From Arenicella sp. (lineage in GTDB: Bacteria > Pseudomonadota > Gammaproteobacteria > Arenicellales > Arenicellaceae), in assembly GCA_018677115.1 (NCBI GenBank), contig JAHHOC010000366.1:1-7751 (forward strand): DNA of 7,751 nucleotides, written 5' to 3'. Of the stretch, positions 1 through 7,751 are shown piece after piece. The first letter of the stretch is position 1, and every line of letters begins with the position of its first letter. A program made the translations under genes and the position numbers. The notes beneath the pieces were generated by a model. The model did not search any database. It was not told where the DNA came from and saw nothing but the letters and a program-made list of their open reading frames with translations.

Positions 1-1419
1 GCTCTTGCCTTGTGCCCGATGCTGACCGCCGGTGCCATCGACGCACTTGCAGCACACGCCAGCGATGAACTTAAAGACGTGTATCTGGCAAAACTGATTT
101 CCGGGGAGTGGACCGGGACCATGAATCTAACAGAGTCGCATGCCGGTTCAGATCTTTCCAACCTGAAAACCAAAGCAAGGCCTGCTGGCGATCATTATCT
201 GCTTAAGGGACAGAAAATTTATATCACCTGGGGTGAACACGATATGACCGATAACATTGTGCATATCGTGTTAGCCCCACTTGAGGACGCTCCAGCGGGA
301 GTGAAGGGACTGTCTTTGTTTGTGGTGCCCAAATTCCTGGTCAATGATGATGGTAGTCTCGGTGCCCGTAACGACGTTAAAGTAGTGTCTACAGAACATA
401 AACTTGGCATTAACGCCAGCCCGACCTGCGTCATGAGCTTTGGCGAAGAGGAGGGCGCTGTCGGATATATGGTCGGTAAACCGGGGCAGGGACTGGCCTG
501 CATGTTCACTCTGATGAATCATGCGCGGCTGGAAGTCGGGCTTGAAGGTGCCGGATTGTCTGAACGCGCCTACCAGGACGCACTGGACTATGCGCGCCAG
601 CGGATGCAGGGCCGTGATCCGGTCAGCGGCGAGCCGACTGCCATCATTGGCCATGCGGATGTACAGCGCATGCTGATGCAAATGAAGTCACTCACCGATG
701 CCATGCGCTGCCTTTGCTACGACACCGCCTTATCGCATGATATGCGCAACAATGCAGAGGATGAAGATGTACGCAAGTTTCACCACAACCGCTTTGCTTT
801 ACTCACGCCGGTGACTAAAGCCTGGTGCACCGAACTGGTCAACGAAGTGACCTCGCTCGGCGTGCAGGTCCATGGCGGCATGGGCTTCATCGAGGAAACC
901 GGTGTCGCACAGCATTATCGGGATGCCCGTATCACGGCAATATATGAAGGCACCAACGGTATTCAGGCCAACGATCTCGTGGGGCGTAAACTGGTTCGAA
1001 ATCAAGGCCACAACATGCGAGCCTTACTGGCCGAATTTGATAGCACGCTGTTACAGATCAGCGATGGTGATCATGAATTGCTGAAAAAGCGCTTTACTGC
1101 TGCACGTGACGACCTTCAGGAATCAGCGGACTTTATTCTGCAACATGCGGATGACAATGCCAAATTGATTGGCGCGGTGGCGTTTAATTTCCTGATGCAG
1201 ATGGGCTATGTCATCGGTGCCTGGTACCACCTGCGCAGCGCGCTGATTGCCTCGCGAAAACTGCAGTCCGGAGACAGTGATGCCGAGTTTTATACACAGA
1301 AGCTGGTCGCCGCGAAGTTCTATATCACTCAAATGCTGCCGCGGGCCGCGGCTTATCAACAGGCGGTGATTCACGGCGCTGATATCGGCAGCCAATTAAA
1401 TACGGACTCTTTCGCCTGA
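1..1419 (+). CDS. Acyl-CoA dehydrogenase, DmdC/FadE-like with C-terminal extension (5' end cut off by window)
   Basis: This is an FAD-dependent acyl-CoA dehydrogenase, which introduces an alpha,beta double bond into an acyl-CoA in the cytoplasm and passes electrons to ETF. The frame is open from base 1, giving 472 visible residues. Family members of this large type are about 590-600 residues, so roughly 120-130 N-terminal residues lie outside. Visible motifs, numbered from base 1, are the flavin/substrate loop TESHAGSD (44-51), the ITWGEHD segment (75-81) and the FAD-binding and catalytic block YEGTNGIQ, whose Glu316 aligns with the catalytic base of medium-chain acyl-CoA dehydrogenase. After about residue 340 comes the extra helical C-terminal domain typical of the 3-methylmercaptopropionyl-CoA dehydrogenase (DmdC) group. 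That label is often applied on similarity alone and the true substrate is unknown. Being 14 bases upstream of tetR and in line with icmF suggests a short or branched acyl-CoA substrate, which is inference. The family call is firm; the substrate is not. Confidence 0.93.
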   Translation, partial: ALALCPMLTAGAIDALAAHASDELKDVYLAKLISGEWTGTMNLTESHAGSDLSNLKTKARPAGDHYLLKGQKIYITWGEHDMTDNIVHIVLAPLEDAPAGVKGLSLFVVPKFLVNDDGSLGARNDVKVVSTEHKLGINASPTCVMSFGEEEGAVGYMVGKPGQGLACMFTLMNHARLEVGLEGAGLSERAYQDALDYARQRMQGRDPVSGEPTAIIGHADVQRMLMQMKSLTDAMRCLCYDTALSHDMRNNAEDEDVRKFHHNRFALLTPVTKAWCTELVNEVTSLGVQVHGGMGFIEETGVAQHYRDARITAIYEGTNGIQANDLVGRKLVRNQGHNMRALLAEFDSTLLQISDGDHELLKKRFTAARDDLQESADFILQHADDNAKLIGAVAFNFLMQMGYVIGAWYHLRSALIASRKLQSGDSDAEFYTQKLVAAKFYITQMLPRAAAYQQAVIHGADIGSQLNTDSFA

Positions 1420-1433
1420 TCATTGAGCAACCG

Positions 1434-2063
1434 ATGAGTACTGCAACCGCCACTGAAAGCCGCCTCACCCAGGCTGAGCGCACCGAAATATCGGATCAAA
1501 AAATGTTTGAATCAACGGTGCAACTCATTGTCGAACGCGGCCCCGCGGCCACCAGTCTAAAAGACGTGGGTGTTTCCGCCGGCTACAGCCGAGGGCTGGC
1601 CAGCCATCGTTTTGGCAACAAGGACAAGCTGTTCAGTTTCACTCTGCGCCGTGTGGGTGAGCTATGGCTGACCCAACTTAAAGCGGTGACCAGGGGCCAT
1701 ACTGGTATAAGCGCGGTGGAGAAAGCACTCGATCAGCACTATCGGTTTTGCGTTGATGCACCCGACTATGTGCGCACTTTTTACACGCTATGGTTTGAAT
1801 CAGTGAATGCAAAATCCAATCTGCGTAATGCGATCCGTAATATTCATCAACGTCGACATCAGGACGTTATGAACTGGATAATCAATGACCCGTATATAAG
1901 CGCAGTGATAAAAGCGCGGGCGGATGATATCGCCGGACAATTCAGTGCATCGGTAATTGGAATTGTTTACTACTGGCTGGCCAATCCGGATGACCTCGAG
2001 CAAACAAAGAAGCTGCATAGCGGCTTGAAGCACACTATGACGACTCTACTGTCGGAGAAATAA
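1434..2063 (+). CDS. TetR/AcrR-family transcriptional regulator
   Basis: This 209-residue protein has the usual TetR length. Its N-terminal DNA-binding domain spans about residues 20-67. Helix 1 starts near Met24, and the helix-turn-helix lies around 40-60 ([21 protein letters not shown]), followed by the family-typical GNKDKLF that begins helix 4. The remaining residues are a helical ligand-binding and dimerisation domain with no recognisable ligand signature. The ATG at 1434 is preferred because the next in-frame ATG (1503, Met24) would remove the N-terminal arm and leave helix 1 incomplete. The ribosome binding site is weak (TGAGC at about 1424-1428). The gene sits between the acyl-CoA dehydrogenase (14-base gap) and icmF (1-base gap), so it probably regulates its own operon in response to an acyl-CoA or related metabolite. 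Its operator would be upstream of the window and is not visible. Family is certain; target and ligand are inferred. Confidence 0.92.
   Translation: MSTATATESRLTQAERTEISDQKMFESTVQLIVERGPAATSLKDVGVSAGYSRGLASHRFGNKDKLFSFTLRRVGELWLTQLKAVTRGHTGISAVEKALDQHYRFCVDAPDYVRTFYTLWFESVNAKSNLRNAIRNIHQRRHQDVMNWIINDPYISAVIKARADDIAGQFSASVIGIVYYWLANPDDLEQTKKLHSGLKHTMTTLLSEK
2054..2057 (+). promoter_or_regulatory. Shine-Dalgarno site of icmF
   Basis: GGAG lies 7 bases before the ATG at 2065, inside the last codons of tetR. It is the clearest ribosome binding site in the window and fixes the icmF start. The tetR stop (TAA, 2061-2063) is one base before this start, so translation of the two genes is probably coupled. 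Confidence 0.7.
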
Positions 2064-2064
2064 C

Positions 2065-5528
<3,464 letters not shown>

Positions 5529-5546
5529 TTAAGCGGCGCTCGATTA

Positions 5547-6299
5547 ATGCGAGTCGTTTGCCTGGTGCCGAGCCTGACTGAGACACTGCTTGAGTGCGGC
5601 GTTAACGTTGTAGGGCGCACTCGTTTCTGTATTCATCCGGCGGCGCAGGTCAGGTCAATTCCGATAGTTGGTGGCACCAAGGGTGTCGACTGGTCGCGGT
5701 GCAATGACCTGAATCCCGACCTGGTGGTTATGGATCGTGAGGAAAATCAAAAGGCGATGGCCGAGGAATGCCCCTGTGCCTGGCATGCGACGCACGTAAC
5801 TTCAGTAGACAATGTTGGCAGTGAGCTACACCGTCTGGCCGAAGCAGTGTCCAGTGCCCGCCTTGCCAATCATGGCAATGACTGGGATGAGCTGGCGGAA
5901 CGGCCGCAGAAAACGCTCTCTGCTCCGGCACAACTGCCGGGGCTGATGCAAATAGTCAGCGAACCTGCGGCCAACTATCGCAAATTAGAGTACATTATTT
6001 GGCGCAATCCGTGGATGGCGGTTGGTACGGACACGTTTATCCATTCGATGCTGGAAAAACTTGGCGCAGCTGCTTTTTTGAAGCAACACCAACAGCGTTA
6101 CCCTGTGCTGGATGAAGGCGCAATGACTGATCCAGAAACATTTTATCTGTTTTCTTCGGAACCGTATCCTTTCGGCAAGCATATTTCACAATTGCGTTCG
6201 TCAGGATTGCAAGGCGCATTGGTTGATGGTGAATGTTATTCTTGGTTTGGAATTCGGAGTTACCATTTCTTAAAAAATAACATTGAGTCCCCGCAATGA
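5547..6299 (+). CDS. BtuF-like helical backbone metal receptor (substrate-binding protein fold), no signal peptide
   Basis: This 250-residue protein resembles the periplasmic binding proteins for vitamin B12 and iron siderophores (BtuF/FhuD fold: two lobes joined by a long helix). It opens directly with the first beta strand ([12 protein letters not shown], residues 3-14), where exported members have a signal peptide first, so it appears cytoplasmic. Landmarks of this subgroup are FCIHP (27-31, Cys28 and His30), GGTK (42-45), LNPDLVV (55-61) and EEN (65-67). The second lobe includes [11 protein letters not shown] (about 149-159). It probably binds a corrinoid, haem or metal complex; the ligand is not proven by sequence. 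No ABC permease or ATPase gene is adjacent. The ATG at 5547 lacks a clear ribosome binding site and sits in the loop of a small predicted hairpin (CTCG 5539-5542 with CGAG 5550-5553). The 3' end overlaps rraA by four bases (ATGA). Its position behind icmF and the DUF5522 gene suggests cofactor handling. The fold is fairly sure, the function open. Confidence 0.82.
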   Translation: MRVVCLVPSLTETLLECGVNVVGRTRFCIHPAAQVRSIPIVGGTKGVDWSRCNDLNPDLVVMDREENQKAMAEECPCAWHATHVTSVDNVGSELHRLAEAVSSARLANHGNDWDELAERPQKTLSAPAQLPGLMQIVSEPAANYRKLEYIIWRNPWMAVGTDTFIHSMLEKLGAAAFLKQHQQRYPVLDEGAMTDPETFYLFSSEPYPFGKHISQLRSSGLQGALVDGECYSWFGIRSYHFLKNNIESPQ

Positions 6300-6790
6300 A
6301 CGAGAAAAACATATCCACCCCAGATTTGTGTGATGAATTCGATGCCCAGGTACGCATCCTGGAGCCGCTGTTCCAAAACTACGGAGGTCGTGCCAGTTTT
6401 TACGGCGCTGCTGTCACTATAAAATGCTTTGAAGACAACTCGGTTCTTAAAAAACTTGTGGACACGCCCGGAGAAGGCAGGGTGATTGTGATGGACGGTG
6501 GTGGTTCACTGCGTCGCGCAATATTGGGTGATATGTTGGCGGAAAATGCCAGGGACAACGGTTGGGCGGGATTGGTGATTAATGGTTGTATCCGTGATTG
6601 CGATCAGATTGCCACGCTTGACTTGGGCGTAAAGGCATTGAATACGCATCCGCGAAAGACTGAAAAAAAGGGTATCGGTGATCTAAATGTGCCGGTCACC
6701 TTTGCAGGTCAGACTATCAAGCCGGGTGACTGGGTTTACGCTGATAATAATGGTGTTGTGATCAGTAATACTGAACTCGGAGCTACTTAG
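6296..6790 (+). CDS. rraA: RraA-family protein (ribonuclease activity regulator fold / HMG aldolase-like)
   Basis: This 164-residue protein matches RraA over its whole length (E. coli RraA is 161): [38 protein letters not shown] (66-75), [10 protein letters not shown] near the end. In E. coli, RraA binds RNase E and inhibits it. Other members of the same fold are divalent-metal-dependent class II aldolases that cleave 4-hydroxy-4-methyl-2-oxoglutarate and decarboxylate oxaloacetate. Here Asp79 is followed after exactly twenty residues by Arg100-Asp101, which satisfies the D-x20-R-D pattern associated with the aldolases; as I recall it, E. coli RraA has Gln instead of that last Asp. An enzymatic role is therefore possible, although many gammaproteobacterial proteins named RraA also have RD. 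The start overlaps the stop of the upstream gene (ATGA), so the two are likely translated together. Family is firm; the choice between regulator and aldolase is not resolved. Confidence 0.92.
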   Translation: MNEKNISTPDLCDEFDAQVRILEPLFQNYGGRASFYGAAVTIKCFEDNSVLKKLVDTPGEGRVIVMDGGGSLRRAILGDMLAENARDNGWAGLVINGCIRDCDQIATLDLGVKALNTHPRKTEKKGIGDLNVPVTFAGQTIKPGDWVYADNNGVVISNTELGAT

Positions 6791-6803
6791 TCGTACTGGT
6801 AGC
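6782..6803 (+). terminator. Weak hairpin at the end of rraA, possible terminator
   Basis: GCTAC (6782-6786) pairs with GTAGC (6799-6803), extended by a T-G pair, and the interior AGT/ACT (6789-6791 with 6795-6797) can pair around a three-base loop with one bulged T. The stem overlaps the rraA stop codon (6788-6790). It is followed only by a short mixed run (GATTCTTT) rather than a clean U tract, so it would be an inefficient intrinsic terminator at best. Confidence 0.25.
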
Positions 6804-6809
6804 GATTCT

Positions 6810-6837
6810 TTGACGGATTAACTTCGGTTCGTATTCT
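6810..6837 (+). promoter_or_regulatory. Candidate sigma70-type promoter for the downstream dehydrogenase
   Basis: TTGACG (6810-6815, five of six matches to the -35 consensus) is separated by 16 bases from TATTCT (6832-6837, four of six to the -10 consensus). Transcription would start near 6844, leaving a leader of about 25 bases before the ATG at 6869. It lies in the only appreciable intergenic gap of the window (6791-6868), which fits a new transcription unit. It is a pattern match only. Confidence 0.35.
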
Positions 6838-6868
6838 AAATCAGCTAGAATTCAGCCCGATTTAACTA

Positions 6869-7751
6869 ATGAGCAGTCAACAAGCGGTGTCCAATTATAA
6901 AATAGCCATTCTCGCCGGTGACGGCATCGGCCCAGAGATAATGCAGGAAGGCGTTAAGGTCTTAAAGATTGTTGAGGCCAGAAATGAAATCACCTTTGAT
7001 CTGGTGGAGGCACCTTTTGGTGCTTCGGCGTGGTTTTCCCACGGCAGTTCGTTTCCGGATGAAACCAAACAACTGGTGGATGTTGCGGATGCTGTAGTGA
7101 AGGGTCCTATCGGACTTGGTCATGAGGAGTCCAAACAAATTCCAATTGATGAACAGCCGGAACGCGGAGCATTGTTGCCGCTGCGCAAGCGCATGAATAC
7201 TTACGCCAATTTCCGTCCGGTTTTCCTGCCGAAATCCCTCGCGCACTTTTCACCCCTGAAAGAACAGGTTATCGGCGATGGCATCGACATGATTATGGTG
7301 CGTGAATTGGTTGGTGGCCTGTATTTTGGCGACAAGGAAAGCGGTGTCAATGAGCAGGGTTTGCGTTATGTAAGGGAAGTGCTGGAATATGATGAGATCC
7401 AGATAAGCAACATTCTCAGACAGGCTTTCAAACTTGCCACAAGTCGCAAAAAAGTTCTGCATAATATTCACAAGAGCAATGTGTTGAAGTCCAGCGTGTT
7501 ATGGAACGAGGTGCTGGAAGAGATGGCGCCTGAATATCCGGATGTGGAGGTTATCAATATCCTGGTGGATGCGGCGGCCACCGCGCTGTGTTTGAACCCC
7601 GCTCAGTTTGATGTGATGGTGATGGAAAATATGTTTGGCGATATTCTCAGCGACCAGGGCGGCGGCATTCTCGGTTCTCTTGGACTGATGCCTTCGGCGT
7701 GCCTGGGAGAAAATAGCAAGGCCTATTACGAGCCTTCACACGGCTCAGCAC
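6869..7751 (+). CDS. 3-isopropylmalate dehydrogenase (LeuB)-like protein, isocitrate/isopropylmalate dehydrogenase family (3' end cut off by window)
   Basis: This is an NAD(P)-dependent beta-hydroxyacid oxidative decarboxylase. It shows 294 residues, with about 60-70 probably missing beyond the window. An in-frame TAA ends three bases before the ATG (TAA CTA ATG), so 6869 is the earliest possible start; no clear ribosome binding site is seen. Landmarks are GDGIGPEI (17-24), the substrate helix PERGALLPLRK followed by ANFRP, VRELVGGLYFG with catalytic Tyr152, HKSNVL with catalytic Lys202, and the metal-binding aspartates Asp234, Asp258 and Asp262 (GDILSD). The substrate helix matches that of E. 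coli LeuB, as I recall it, which favours isopropylmalate. Other places differ from typical LeuB: VKGPIGLG replaces the usual GxVGGPxW-like stretch, VDAAATAL replaces VDNAxMQL, and EPSHGSA replaces EPxxGSA variants. No leuA, leuC or leuD gene is visible nearby. It could be the leucine-pathway enzyme or a paralogue acting on a related acid, so I give no gene symbol. Confidence 0.88.
   Translation, partial: MSSQQAVSNYKIAILAGDGIGPEIMQEGVKVLKIVEARNEITFDLVEAPFGASAWFSHGSSFPDETKQLVDVADAVVKGPIGLGHEESKQIPIDEQPERGALLPLRKRMNTYANFRPVFLPKSLAHFSPLKEQVIGDGIDMIMVRELVGGLYFGDKESGVNEQGLRYVREVLEYDEIQISNILRQAFKLATSRKKVLHNIHKSNVLKSSVLWNEVLEEMAPEYPDVEVINILVDAAATALCLNPAQFDVMVMENMFGDILSDQGGGILGSLGLMPSACLGENSKAYYEPSHGSA

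Noticed and set aside
271..681. A 136-codon open frame on the minus strand
   Set aside because: It is opposite a well conserved part of the acyl-CoA dehydrogenase and its predicted protein resembles nothing I know, so it is a shadow of coding sequence.
5539..5553. Hairpin enclosing the start codon of the BtuF-like gene as a translational switch
   Set aside because: The stem has only four base pairs around a seven-base loop, too weak to claim as a regulatory element; it is only noted in the gene entry.
5547..6299. Classical periplasmic BtuF for B12 import
   Set aside because: There is no signal peptide and no BtuC/BtuD genes are adjacent, so an importer role is not supported.

Overview
This window looks like part of a proteobacterial, most likely gammaproteobacterial, chromosome. 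GC content is moderate (roughly half) and genes are tightly packed. The RraA-like protein resembles gammaproteobacterial (Pseudomonas/E. coli) RraA over its whole length, and the last gene carries the same substrate-helix motif as E. coli LeuB. No genus can be assigned from sequence alone. I see no tRNA, rRNA, CRISPR array, insertion sequence or phage gene. All seven genes are on the + strand, and no gap between genes exceeds about 80 bases.

Layout: (1) positions 1-1419, the 3' part of an acyl-CoA dehydrogenase of the large DmdC/FadE-like type with an extra C-terminal domain. (2) 1434-2063, a TetR-family repressor. (3) 2065-5322, icmF, the fused adenosylcobalamin-dependent isobutyryl-CoA mutase with its own G-protein chaperone domain in the middle. 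(4) 5322-5528, a 68-residue cysteine-rich protein of the DUF5522 type. (5) 5547-6299, a BtuF-like 'helical backbone metal receptor' that lacks a signal peptide. (6) 6296-6790, an RraA/HMG-aldolase-fold protein. (7) 6869 to the window end, a 3'-truncated isopropylmalate/isocitrate dehydrogenase family gene.

Genes 1-6 are separated by 14, 1, -1, 18 and -4 bases, so they probably form one transcript. A weak hairpin at the end of rraA and a plausible sigma70-type promoter just after it suggest that gene 7 is a separate unit.

Working model: the first three genes form an acyl-CoA module. IcmF interconverts isobutyryl-CoA (from valine or branched acids) and n-butyryl-CoA, the dehydrogenase could oxidise an acyl-CoA in the same pathway, and the TetR protein probably senses an acyl-CoA or related ligand. 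The most intriguing part is the pair that follows the B12-dependent mutase. A tiny Cys-cluster protein and an apparently cytoplasmic relative of the B12-binding protein BtuF are translationally coupled or nearly so to icmF. They are candidates for an uncharacterised intracellular cobalamin or metal handling step that serves the mutase. This last idea is inference from family resemblance and gene order only.
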